Shown here: piece by piece, positions 51,804 through 59,675 of the stretch
How positions within the stretch are numbered: the first letter of the stretch is position 1
Layout: every line of letters starts with the position of its first letter
From: Pseudorhodoferax sp032153935
GTDB taxonomy: Bacteria > Pseudomonadota > Gammaproteobacteria > Burkholderiales > Burkholderiaceae_C
Direction of reading: 5' to 3'
Assembly: GCF_964253035.1 (NCBI RefSeq)
Contig: NZ_CAXUQL020000001.1
Span: 186,001-250,000 of the forward strand
DNA: 64,000 nt
Notes under the pieces: model-generated
The model's input: the letters and a program-made list of their open reading frames with translations, nothing else
Database searches by the model: none
Told to the model about the DNA's origin: nothing
Position numbers and translations under genes: made by a program

Positions 51804-52652
51804 TCAGAGCTTGAACGGCACCACTTCCTGGCGCTGCTCGCCCAGGCCTTCGATGCCCAGCGTGATCACGTCGCCCTTCTTGAGGAACACCGGCGGCTTC
51901 ATGCCCATGCCCACACCGGGCGGCGTGCCCGTGGTGATCACATCGCCCGGGTTCAAGGTGTTGAGCTGGCTCACGTAGGCCACCAGCTTGGCCACGTTGA
52001 AGATCATGGTCTTGGTGTTGCCGGTCTGCATGCGCTGACCGTTCACGTCCAGCCACATGCCGAGCTTCTGCACGTTGGCAATCTCGTCGCGCGTGACCAG
52101 CCAGGGGCCGATCGGGCCGAAGGTGTCGAAGCCCTTGCCCTTGTCCCAGGTCAGGCCGTGCTCGAGCTGCCAGGCGCGTTCGCTGACGTCGTTGACCACG
52201 CAAAAGCCCGCCACGTAGTTCAGCGCATCCTTCTGCGAGACATAGCGTGCGCGCGTGCCGATGACCACGCCCAGCTCCACCTCCCAGTCGGTCTTGACCG
52301 AGCCCTTGGGCAGCATGACGGGATCGTTCGGGCCCTGGATGCAGCTGTTGGCCTTGGTGAAGACCACCGGCTCGCCGGGGATGGGCATGTTGGACTCGGC
52401 CGCGTGGTCGGCGTAGTTCAGGCCGATGGCGATGAACTTGCCGACGTTGGCCACCGGGCTGCCGAAGCGCGGCTTGCCGCGCACCAGCGGCAGCTTGTCG
52501 GTCTTGAGCTTGCGGATCTTGGCCAGGGCCGCATCGCCGAGCTGGGCCGCGCCGATGTCGGGCACCACGGACGAGAGGTCGCGCAGCTGGCCGTTGGCGT
52601 CGATCAGGCCCGGCTTCTCCTTGCCGGGGTTGCCATAGCGGACGAGTTTCAT
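51804..52652 (-). CDS. FAH-family hydrolase (2,4-diketo-3-deoxy-L-fuconate hydrolase-like)
   Basis: A 282-residue fumarylacetoacetate-hydrolase-fold enzyme. The start MKLVRYGNPGKEKPGLIDANG and core IGLNYADHAAESNMPIPGEPVVFTK are followed by the metal-binding acidic residues in DWEVELGVVIG, then VVNDVSERAWQLE and NPGDVITTGTPPGVGMGMKPP. The closest functional group I can name is the 2,4-diketo-3-deoxy-L-fuconate hydrolases of the non-phosphorylative L-fucose route, which split the diketo acid into pyruvate and lactate; ureidoglycolate-lyase-like members are an alternative. Two SDR genes upstream in the same operon fit the first reading. Confidence 0.86.
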   Translation of the reverse strand: MKLVRYGNPGKEKPGLIDANGQLRDLSSVVPDIGAAQLGDAALAKIRKLKTDKLPLVRGKPRFGSPVANVGKFIAIGLNYADHAAESNMPIPGEPVVFTKANSCIQGPNDPVMLPKGSVKTDWEVELGVVIGTRARYVSQKDALNYVAGFCVVNDVSERAWQLEHGLTWDKGKGFDTFGPIGPWLVTRDEIANVQKLGMWLDVNGQRMQTGNTKTMIFNVAKLVAYVSQLNTLNPGDVITTGTPPGVGMGMKPPVFLKKGDVITLGIEGLGEQRQEVVPFKL

Positions 52653-52674
52653 GTCTTGTTTTCCTTTTGGAGGG

Positions 52675-53421
52675 TCAGTAAGTGGAGCGGCCGCCCGAGA
52701 GGTCGAACACCGCGCCGGTCGAGAACGAACAGTCTTCGGAGCAAAGCCAGCCGACCATGGCTGCGACCTCCTCGACTGTACCGAAGCGGCCCATGGGGAT
52801 CTTGGACAGCATGAAGGCGATGTGCTCGGGCGTCATCTGGTCGAAGATCGGCGTCTTCACCGCGGCCGGGGTGATGCAGTTCACGCGGATGCCGGTGTCG
52901 GCCAGCTCCTTGCCCAGCGACTTGGTCAGCCCGATCACGGCCGCCTTGCTGGCGCTGTAGGCGCTCGCGTTGGGGTTGCCGTCCTTGCCGGCCACCGAAG
53001 CGATGTTGACGATGCGGCCGTAGTTCTGCGCGCGCATGAGCGGCACGATCTCGCGGCAGCAGAAGAACAGGCCATTGACGTTGACCTGCTGCACCTGCTC
53101 CCAAGCCTCTGGCGGGTAGTCCCAGAGCTTGACGTTGGGGCCCGTGATGCCGGCGCTGTTGACCAGGATGTCGACCGCCGCGTGCGCGGCGCCGGTCTGG
53201 CGCGCGGCCTCAGCCACGCTGGCGTGCGCGGCCACGTCGACCTGCACCGTGTCCACCCCGCTGCCCAGCGCCGCGCTGGCCTGGGCCAGCGCCTCGGCAT
53301 TGCGGTCCCACAGCGTGACGGTGGCACCCGAGGCCAGCATGCGCTGCGCGATGCCGAAGCCCAGGCCCACGGCCCCGCCCGTGATGACCGCGTGGCGGCC
53401 CTTCAGGTCCAGCTGGTTCAT
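52675..53421 (-). CDS. SDR-family oxidoreductase 1
   Basis: A 248-residue classical short-chain dehydrogenase. The Rossmann cofactor motif TGGAVGLGFGIA is near residue 15, NSAGITGPN near 88, the catalytic Ser in NIASVAGK near 140 and YSASK with Tyr/Lys near 153. The end TGAVFDLSGGRSTY is typical. It likely oxidises a sugar or sugar-acid hydroxyl with NAD(P)+. The start overlaps the stop of the neighbouring SDR by 4 bp (ATGA), and a 22-bp gap leads to the FAH gene. Confidence 0.9.
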   Translation of the reverse strand: MNQLDLKGRHAVITGGAVGLGFGIAQRMLASGATVTLWDRNAEALAQASAALGSGVDTVQVDVAAHASVAEAARQTGAAHAAVDILVNSAGITGPNVKLWDYPPEAWEQVQQVNVNGLFFCCREIVPLMRAQNYGRIVNIASVAGKDGNPNASAYSASKAAVIGLTKSLGKELADTGIRVNCITPAAVKTPIFDQMTPEHIAFMLSKIPMGRFGTVEEVAAMVGWLCSEDCSFSTGAVFDLSGGRSTY

Positions 53422-54176
53422 ATCGTCATGCCGCCGTCGACCGAGAACACCTGGCCCGTGGCGAACACCGACTCGTCGCTGGCCAGGTAGGTCACGATGG
53501 GCACGATCTCGGCCGCCTGCGCGAGCCGGCCCATGGGCTGGCGCGCCACGAAGGCCTTGCGCGCCGCCACCGGGTCGGCCTGGGCGTTGATGCGCTCGCC
53601 CAGCGAGGGCGTGTCCACCGTGCCGGGCGCGATGGCATTGCAGCGGATGCCGCGCGCCACGTAGTCGGCCGCCACGCTCTTGGTCAGGCCGATCACCGCC
53701 GCCTTGCTGGTGCCGTAGACGCAGCGGCTGGGCAGCCCCTTCAGGCTGCTGCACACGCTGGCCATGTTGATGATGCTGCCGCGGCCCTGGCCACCCTGGC
53801 CGTCGTCGTTGGCCAGCATGCGCGGCAAGGCCGCCTGGATGGCCCAGAACTGCGCCCGCACGTTGAGGTTCAGCGCGAACGCCAGGTCGTCGTCGGTGGC
53901 GTCGAGGATGGGGCCGTTGTGCACCACGCCGGCGCAGTTGAACAGCACGTCGATGCCCGGCATGCCCGCCACCAGGGCCGCGATGGCGGCCTTGTCCAGC
54001 ACGTCGAGCCGCTGCGTGTGCACCAGCGGCTGGCGCGCATAGGCCTGCTCCAGCAAGCCCTGGTTGACATCGGTGGCCCACACCTCGGCGCCTTCGCGCG
54101 CCAGCGCCTCGACCGCCGCGCGGCCGATGCCCTGGCCGGCGGCGGTCACCAGCACTCTCTTGCCCTGCAGTCGCAT
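53418..54176 (-). CDS. SDR-family oxidoreductase 2 (2-keto-3-deoxy-L-fuconate dehydrogenase-like)
   Basis: A 252-residue short-chain dehydrogenase. The start MRLQGKRVLVTAAGQGIGRA carries the TGxxxGxG-equivalent TAAGQGIG; NCAGVVHNG, NMASVCSS (Ser) and VYGTSKAAV (Tyr/Lys) follow, and the C-terminus ends SVDGGMTI. The N-terminus and the ATDVN segment near residue 35 fit NAD-dependent sugar-acid dehydrogenases of the KDF dehydrogenase type, making 2,4-diketo-3-deoxy acids. It is the first gene of the leftward operon facing the GntR gene across a palindromic operator. Confidence 0.88.
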   Translation of the reverse strand: MRLQGKRVLVTAAGQGIGRAAVEALAREGAEVWATDVNQGLLEQAYARQPLVHTQRLDVLDKAAIAALVAGMPGIDVLFNCAGVVHNGPILDATDDDLAFALNLNVRAQFWAIQAALPRMLANDDGQGGQGRGSIINMASVCSSLKGLPSRCVYGTSKAAVIGLTKSVAADYVARGIRCNAIAPGTVDTPSLGERINAQADPVAARKAFVARQPMGRLAQAAEIVPIVTYLASDESVFATGQVFSVDGGMTI

Positions 54177-54234
54177 CGCGTCTCCTCGTGTTCAGGGTTT
54201 CGCCGGATGGGTGCCACCCGGAAGCTGTGGAATT

Positions 54235-54270
54235 ATCAATTGGTCAGACCACTTGGCCAATTCAGTACAA
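54235..54270. promoter_or_regulatory. FadR/GntR-type operator between the two sugar-acid operons
   Basis: TGGTCAGACCA at 54241-54251 is a perfect palindrome (TGGTC-A-GACCA) of the type bound by FadR-subfamily GntR proteins. It is nested in a larger dyad AATTGG...CCAATT (arms 54238-54243 and 54257-54262). It lies about 60 bp from the SDR start and 35 bp from the GntR start, so one bound repressor could block both directions. Confidence 0.75.
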
Positions 54271-54285
54271 GCCCTAAGAACCACC

Positions 54286-54996
54286 GTGCCGCTGCAGTCC
54301 ATCGCCCCGCAACGCCTGTACCGCCAGATCGCCGACCAGCTGCGTGCGCTGATCGCGCAGGGCGAGTTCGCCGTGGGCGCGCGCCTGCCGGCCGAGCGCG
54401 AGCTGGCCGTGCAGCTGGGCGTGAGCAGGCCCTCGGTGCGCGAGGCGCTGATCGCGCTGGAGGTCGAGGGCTGGGTCGAAGTGCGCACGGGCTCGGGCGT
54501 CTACGTGCTGGAACGCGAGCGCCGTGCCGCCACGCCGGTGGCGGAGACCGAATGGGGCCCGCTGGAACTGATCCGAGCGCGCCGCGTGGTCGAGGGCGAG
54601 ACCGCCGCCATCGCGGCCCAGCAGCGCAAGCGCACGCACCTGGACGCGATGGCCCGCGCCATCGACACCATGCGCGAACTGGCGGACCGCAAAGTCATGC
54701 CACTCGAAGGCGACCGTGCCTTCCACCTGGCCATCGTCGACGCCTGCGACAACCAGGTGCTCAGCGAGACCGTGCAGGGCTTCTGGGATTCGCGCCGCGG
54801 TCCCATCTTCACGCGGCTGGGCGGTTACTTCGAGACCGTGCCGTCCTGGCGCATGGCGATCGCCGAGCACGAGGCCATCCGCGCGGCCATCGCCGCGCGC
54901 GACGAAGCCGCCGCACGCACCGCCATGCACACCCACATGGACAAATCGCACCAGCGTTTCTCCGCCAGTTGGCGCCGCGCCAAAGAACTTTCCTGA
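54286..54996 (+). CDS. GntR-family (FadR subfamily, FCD domain) regulator
   Basis: A 236-residue regulator. The N-terminal winged HTH spans residues ~8-75 (RLYRQIADQLRALIAQGEF, RLPAERELAVQLGVSRPSVREALIAL, GSGVYV). The all-helical FCD effector domain follows (ELIRARRVVEGETAAIAA, DRAFHLAIVDACDN, IAEHEAIRAAIAARDEAAA), with Asp/His residues that usually bind a metal and an organic acid. The start is a GTG at 54286; the frame extends upstream into the SDR gene, which is not credible. It is probably induced by the sugar acid or a keto-deoxy intermediate and represses both flanking operons. Confidence 0.9.
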   Translation: MPLQSIAPQRLYRQIADQLRALIAQGEFAVGARLPAERELAVQLGVSRPSVREALIALEVEGWVEVRTGSGVYVLERERRAATPVAETEWGPLELIRARRVVEGETAAIAAQQRKRTHLDAMARAIDTMRELADRKVMPLEGDRAFHLAIVDACDNQVLSETVQGFWDSRRGPIFTRLGGYFETVPSWRMAIAEHEAIRAAIAARDEAAARTAMHTHMDKSHQRFSASWRRAKELS

Positions 54997-55022
54997 TCCC
55001 ACCCACCGAGAGGAGACACACC

Positions 55023-56003
55023 ATGCACAAGCGACACATCCTGAAGACGGTTGCCCTGGCCAGCCTGCTGGCCGCCACGGGCCTGGCCAGCGCCCAGACC
55101 AAGCTCAAGTGGGCCCACGTCTACGAGACCTCCGAGCCCTTCCACAAGTACTCGGTCTGGGCCGGAGAGGAAATCAAGAAGCGCACCAACGGCAAGTACG
55201 AGATCACCGTGTTCCCGGCCTCCACGCTGGGCAAGGAGGCCGACATCAACCAGGGCCTGACGCTGGGCACGGTGGACATCGTGCTGACGGGCGCCAGCTT
55301 CGCCGGCCGCAGCTACCCGCCGCTGGCCATCACCTACTTCCCGTTCATCTTCCGCGATGCCGAGCACCAGCTCGCCTACGCCAAGAGCGACGTGTTCAAG
55401 GAACTCGCCAAGGGCTACGACGACAAGACCGGCAACCACATCACGGCGCTGAACTACTACGGCGCGCGCCACGTGACCAGCAACGCCGCGCACCCGGTCT
55501 CCAAGCCAGAAGACATGAAGGGCCTGAAGATCCGCGTGCCCGATGCGCCTGCCTACATGGCATTCCCGAAGGCGCTGGGCGCCAACGCCACGCCCATCGC
55601 GTTCGCCGAGGTGTACCTGGCACTGCAGAACAACACCGTCGACGCCCAGGAGAACCCGCTGCCGACCATCGAGGCCAAGAAGTTCTACGAGGTGCAGAAG
55701 AACATCTCGCTGACCGGCCACATCATCGATTCGCTGCTGACAGTGGTCTCGGGCAGCACCTGGGCCAAGCTCAGCGCAGACGAGAAGAAGATCTTCAGCG
55801 AGGTGATGATGGAAGCGGCCGACAAGACCGGCCGCGAGATCATCGCGTCGGAGGCGCGCCTGGTCGAAGAGTTCAAGAAGAAGGGCAACAACGTGATCAC
55901 GGTGGACAAGGCCGCGTTCCGCGAGGCCGTTCTGAAGAACACCAAGCCCACCGACCACGGCTACCGCCAGGCCGACTACGACAAGATCATCGCGATCAAG
56001 TAA
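55023..56003 (+). CDS. dctP: TRAP transporter substrate-binding protein DctP
   Basis: A 326-residue periplasmic binding protein of the DctP family. The signal peptide ends near LASAQT; KWAHVYETSEPFHKYSVWAGEEIKKRT starts the mature protein. The carboxylate-binding Arg is in GLKIRVPDAPAYM near residue 180, and VYLALQNNTVDAQENPLPTI near 215 is the conserved helix. The ligand should be an organic or sugar acid. GAGAGGAGA lies before the ATG. It is the first gene of the rightward transport/catabolic operon, 26 bp after the GntR gene. Confidence 0.95.
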   Translation: MHKRHILKTVALASLLAATGLASAQTKLKWAHVYETSEPFHKYSVWAGEEIKKRTNGKYEITVFPASTLGKEADINQGLTLGTVDIVLTGASFAGRSYPPLAITYFPFIFRDAEHQLAYAKSDVFKELAKGYDDKTGNHITALNYYGARHVTSNAAHPVSKPEDMKGLKIRVPDAPAYMAFPKALGANATPIAFAEVYLALQNNTVDAQENPLPTIEAKKFYEVQKNISLTGHIIDSLLTVVSGSTWAKLSADEKKIFSEVMMEAADKTGREIIASEARLVEEFKKKGNNVITVDKAAFREAVLKNTKPTDHGYRQADYDKIIAIK

Positions 56004-56038
56004 AGGCTCTCCCCCGTTTGGCCAGCGGAGCCGGCCGA

Positions 56039-56055
56039 TACCCCCACAGGGGGCG
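56039..56055. repeat. Small GC hairpin in the dctP-dctQ gap
   Basis: The 144-bp gap between dctP and dctQ contains CCCCC-ACA-GGGGG (56041-56053) within a GC-rich stretch. There is no T-run. Such a hairpin after the binding-protein gene could protect the upstream mRNA and help over-express DctP relative to the membrane subunits; the rest of the gap holds nothing recognisable. Confidence 0.4.
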
Positions 56056-56147
56056 CACCCAGCGGCCTGGCAGAGCCAGTTCCGCGGGTGCGCTGGAACA
56101 GGCTTCGCTGCACTCGCCGGCGCAAGCCGCTGCACTCTGGAACACGC

Positions 56148-56705
56148 ATGTCAGATCAGAAAATCATCGACGATGATGGGCACTTCCACGCGCAGGACGA
56201 GGAAGTGGACCTGTCCGGCACCATCGCAGAAGGCTGGGCCGCACTGGCCCTGTTCTGGCTGCTGGGCGCCACCGTGCTCTACCAGTTCGTCACGCGCTAC
56301 GTGCTCAACGATTCCGCGGCGTGGACCGAAGAGGTCGCGCGCTACATGCTGATCGGCGTGGTGTTCATCGGCGCGGCCATCGGCGTGCACAAGAACAACC
56401 ACATCCAGGTCGACTTCTTCTTCCGCCACATGCCGGCCACCATGGGCCGCTGGCTGTCGCGCGTGGTCGACGTGGTGCGCATCGCCTTCTTCGTCGCCGC
56501 GGCGGTCATGACGGTGCAGATGATGCTCAAGATCGGCGGCAACACGCGCATGACGGTGGTCGATGCGCCGATGAACATCGTCTACGGCGTCTGCCTGGTC
56601 GGCTTCATCGCCATGGCCTGGCGCGCGCTGCAGGTCGCGCGCATCCACTGGGCGCGCGGCTACAGCTTGCTCGAACGCCCCGAATCCACCATCGACGACC
56701 GATAA
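56148..56705 (+). CDS. dctQ: TRAP transporter small membrane subunit DctQ
   Basis: A 185-residue four-helix membrane protein. An acidic N-terminus (SDQKIIDDDGHFHAQDEEVDL) precedes WAALALFWLLGATVLYQFVTRYVLNDSAAWTEEVARYM, the typical DctQ signature, then VFIGAAIGVHKNNHIQVD and VRIAFFVAAAVMTVQM. It pairs with DctM to form the transporter core. The ATG at 56148 is used; an earlier in-frame start at 56088 adds only Arg-rich leader. It lies 17 bp before dctM. Confidence 0.93.
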   Translation: MSDQKIIDDDGHFHAQDEEVDLSGTIAEGWAALALFWLLGATVLYQFVTRYVLNDSAAWTEEVARYMLIGVVFIGAAIGVHKNNHIQVDFFFRHMPATMGRWLSRVVDVVRIAFFVAAAVMTVQMMLKIGGNTRMTVVDAPMNIVYGVCLVGFIAMAWRALQVARIHWARGYSLLERPESTIDDR

Positions 56706-56722
56706 CCCAGCCCCCTGCGCCC

Positions 56723-58117
56723 ATGCTCAAGATCTTCTTCCTGTTGTTCATGGCCGGAGGCATTCCCGTGGCCATCGCCATGGCCGGCGCCTCGCTGGTC
56801 TACATCCTGGTGTCGGGGAACCTGCCGCCCTTCGTGGTGGTGCACCGCATGGTCAGCGGCATCGACAGCTTTCCGCTGCTGGCCGTGCCCTTCTTCATCC
56901 TGGCCGGCAACCTGATGAACAACGCCGGCATCACCACGCGCATCTACAACTTCGCGCTGTCGCTGGTGGGCTGGCTCAAGGGCGGCCTGGGCCACGTGAA
57001 CATCGTCGGCTCGGTGGTGTTCGCCGGCATGAGCGGCACGGCGATTGCCGACGCCGCGGGTCTCGGCACCATCGAGATCAAGGCCATGAAGGAGCACGGC
57101 TACAGCACCGAGTTCGCGGTCGGCGTGACGGCCGCCTCCGCCACGCTGGGGCCCATCATTCCACCCAGCCTGCCGTTCGTGATCTACGGGATGATGGGCA
57201 ACGTGTCCATCGGCGCGCTGTTCCTTGCGGGGCTGCTGCCAGGCTTGCTGATGACCATCCTCATGATGCTCACGGTCACCTACTACGCGCACAAGAACGG
57301 CTGGGGCCGCGACATGAAGTTCAGCGCGCCGCGGCTGATCAAGGCGCTGTCTGAGCTGGCCGTGGTGATCGGCTGGCCGCTGGGCCTGTGGCTCATCGTC
57401 TCCAAGCTCGACGTGCCCGCCCAGCCGGCGGTGTTCGTGGGCCTGGCCTCGTTGTTCATCCTGGACAAGCTGTTCAAGTTCGAGGCGCTGCTGCCCATCA
57501 TGACGCCCGTGCTGCTGATCGGCGGCATGAGCACGGGCCTGTTCACGCCCACCGAAGGCGCCATCGCGGCCTGCCTGTGGGCCATGATCCTGGGCTTCGT
57601 CTGGTACCGCACGCTCAAGTGGAAGATGTTCGTCAAGGTCTGCCTGGAGACCATCGAGACCACCTCGACCGTGCTCTTCATCGTCGCTGCCGCCTCCATC
57701 TTCGGCTGGATGCTGACGGCCACGGGCGTGACCACCGACATCGCCTCCTGGGTGCTGGGTTTCACCAAGGAAGCCTGGGTGTTCCTGCTGCTGGCCAACC
57801 TGCTGATGCTGTTCGTGGGCTGCTTCCTGGAGCCCACGGCGGCCATCACCATCCTCGTGCCCATCCTGCTGCCGATCGCGCTGCAACTGGGCATCGACCC
57901 CGTGCACTTCGGCCTGGTCATGGTGCTCAACCTCATGATCGGCCTGCTGCACCCGCCCATGGGCCTGGTGCTGTTCGTGCTGGCGCGCGTGGCCGGGCTC
58001 TCGTTCGAGCGCACCACCATGGCGATCCTGCCCTGGCTGGTGCCGCTGCTGCTGAGCCTGGCCATCATCACCTACGTGCCACAGCTGGTGCTGTGGCTGC
58101 CCAAGATGTTCTTCTAA
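56723..58117 (+). CDS. dctM: TRAP transporter large membrane subunit DctM
   Basis: A 464-residue membrane protein with about a dozen hydrophobic helices that performs Na-driven uptake. Typical blocks: PFFILAGNLMNNAGIT, GHVNIVGSVVFAGMSGTAIADAAGLG, GVTAASATLGPIIPPSLPFVIYG, GLFTPTEGAIAACLWA and GLLHPPMGLVLFVLARVAG. It is slightly longer than usual, with an extra stretch near residues 225-270. It begins 17 bp after dctQ and is followed 20 bp later by the altronate-dehydratase-like gene. Confidence 0.95.
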   Translation: MLKIFFLLFMAGGIPVAIAMAGASLVYILVSGNLPPFVVVHRMVSGIDSFPLLAVPFFILAGNLMNNAGITTRIYNFALSLVGWLKGGLGHVNIVGSVVFAGMSGTAIADAAGLGTIEIKAMKEHGYSTEFAVGVTAASATLGPIIPPSLPFVIYGMMGNVSIGALFLAGLLPGLLMTILMMLTVTYYAHKNGWGRDMKFSAPRLIKALSELAVVIGWPLGLWLIVSKLDVPAQPAVFVGLASLFILDKLFKFEALLPIMTPVLLIGGMSTGLFTPTEGAIAACLWAMILGFVWYRTLKWKMFVKVCLETIETTSTVLFIVAAASIFGWMLTATGVTTDIASWVLGFTKEAWVFLLLANLLMLFVGCFLEPTAAITILVPILLPIALQLGIDPVHFGLVMVLNLMIGLLHPPMGLVLFVLARVAGLSFERTTMAILPWLVPLLLSLAIITYVPQLVLWLPKMFF

Positions 58118-58137
58118 GCCCCGAGAGGCTCCCCACG

Positions 58138-59664
58138 ATGACCCCCTTCATTCGCCTGCACCCGTCCGACGACGTGGTGATCGCCCGCGCCCAGCTGGTC
58201 GGCGGCGCCAGCGTCGAGAACTTCACGGTGCGCGGCCTGATCCCGGCCGGCCACAAGGTCGCGGCACACGCCATCGCCCAGGGCGCGCCCGTGCGCCGCT
58301 ACAACCAGATCATCGGCTTCGCGAGCAAGCCCATCGCCCAGGGCGAGCACGTGCACACGCACAACCTCGACATGGGCCCGGACAAGGGCGACTTCGCACG
58401 CGACTACGCCTTCGGCGCCGACGTGAAGCCCGCCCCCGCCAGGCGCGAGGCCAGCTTCATGGGCATCGTGCGCGCCGACGGCCGCGTGGCCACGCGCAAC
58501 TACATCGGCGTGCTGACCAGCGTGAACTGCTCGGCCACCGCCGCGCGCGCCATCGCCGACCATTTCTCGCGCCAGACCAACCCGCAGGCGCTGGCCGCCT
58601 TTCCGAACGTGGACGGCGTGGTGGCGCTCACGCACGGCACGGGCTGCGGCATGGACACGCAAGGCATGGGCATGCAGATCCTGTCGCGCACGCTGACGGG
58701 CTATGCCACGCACGCCAACTTCGCGGGCGTGCTCGTCGTGGGCCTGGGCTGCGAGGCCAACCAGATCAACGCCTGGCTCGCCACCGGCCACCTGGCCGAG
58801 GGCGAGAACTTCCGCACCTTCAACATCCAGGACACGGGCGGCACGCGCAAGACCGTGGAGAAGGGCATCGCGCTGATCCACGAGATGCTGCCGCGCGCCA
58901 ATGCCGTGCAGCGCACGCCCTGCAGCGCGGCCCACATCACGATCGGCCTGCAATGCGGCGGCTCCGATGGCTACTCCGGCATCAGCGCCAACCCGGCGCT
59001 GGGCGCGGCCGTAGACATCCTGGTCGCGCATGGCGGCACGGCCATCCTCAGCGAAACGCCCGAGGTCTACGGCGCCGAGCATCTGCTGACACGCCGCGCC
59101 GTGCGCCGCGAGGTCGGCGAGAAGCTGGTCGAGCGCATCCACTGGTGGGAGCGCTACACCGCCGTCAACGAGGGCGAGATGAACAACAACCCCTCGCCCG
59201 GCAACAAGGCCGGCGGGCTGACCACCATCCTCGAAAAGTCGCTGGGGGCCGTGGCCAAGGGCGGCACGAGCAACCTGGAGGCCGTCTACGAGTACGCCGA
59301 ACCGGTGACGGCCCATGGCTTCGTCTACATGGACACGCCGGGCTACGACCCGGTCAGCGCGACCGGCCAGGTGGCCGGCGGTGCCAACATGATCTGCTTC
59401 ACTACCGGGCGCGGCTCGGCCTACGGCTGCGCGCCCTCGCCTTCGCTCAAGCTCGCGACCAACAGCGTGCTGTGGCAACGCCAGGAAGAAGACATGGACA
59501 TCAACTGCGGCGAGATCGTCGACGGCCAGGCCAGCATCCAGGAGATGGGCCAGCGCATCTTCGAGCTCGTGCTGGCCACGGCATCGGGGCAGCAAAGCAA
59601 GAGCGAGAAGCACGGCTATGGCCAGAGCGAGTTCGTGCCCTGGCAGGTCGGCGCGGTGATGTAA
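58138..59664 (+). CDS. UxaA-family sugar-acid dehydratase (altronate/galactarate dehydratase-like)
   Basis: A 508-residue enzyme. The N-terminal SAF domain (residues ~5-95: IRLHPSDDVVIARAQL, AGHKVAAHAIAQGAPVRRYNQIIGFA) is joined to the UxaA catalytic domain. That domain shows GRVATRNYIGVLTSVNCSATAARAIA, THGTGCGMD, VLVVGLGCEANQI, LQCGGSDGYSGISANPALG, MDTPGYDPVSATGQVAGGA and CFTTGRGSAYG. Such enzymes remove water from sugar acids to give 2-keto-3-deoxy acids, using Fe(II). The exact sugar acid is unknown; with KDF-dehydrogenase-like and FAH genes nearby, a 6-deoxy or pentonic acid is possible. Confidence 0.92.
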   Translation: MTPFIRLHPSDDVVIARAQLVGGASVENFTVRGLIPAGHKVAAHAIAQGAPVRRYNQIIGFASKPIAQGEHVHTHNLDMGPDKGDFARDYAFGADVKPAPARREASFMGIVRADGRVATRNYIGVLTSVNCSATAARAIADHFSRQTNPQALAAFPNVDGVVALTHGTGCGMDTQGMGMQILSRTLTGYATHANFAGVLVVGLGCEANQINAWLATGHLAEGENFRTFNIQDTGGTRKTVEKGIALIHEMLPRANAVQRTPCSAAHITIGLQCGGSDGYSGISANPALGAAVDILVAHGGTAILSETPEVYGAEHLLTRRAVRREVGEKLVERIHWWERYTAVNEGEMNNNPSPGNKAGGLTTILEKSLGAVAKGGTSNLEAVYEYAEPVTAHGFVYMDTPGYDPVSATGQVAGGANMICFTTGRGSAYGCAPSPSLKLATNSVLWQRQEEDMDINCGEIVDGQASIQEMGQRIFELVLATASGQQSKSEKHGYGQSEFVPWQVGAVM

Positions 59665-59675
59665 GGTCAGAACCC

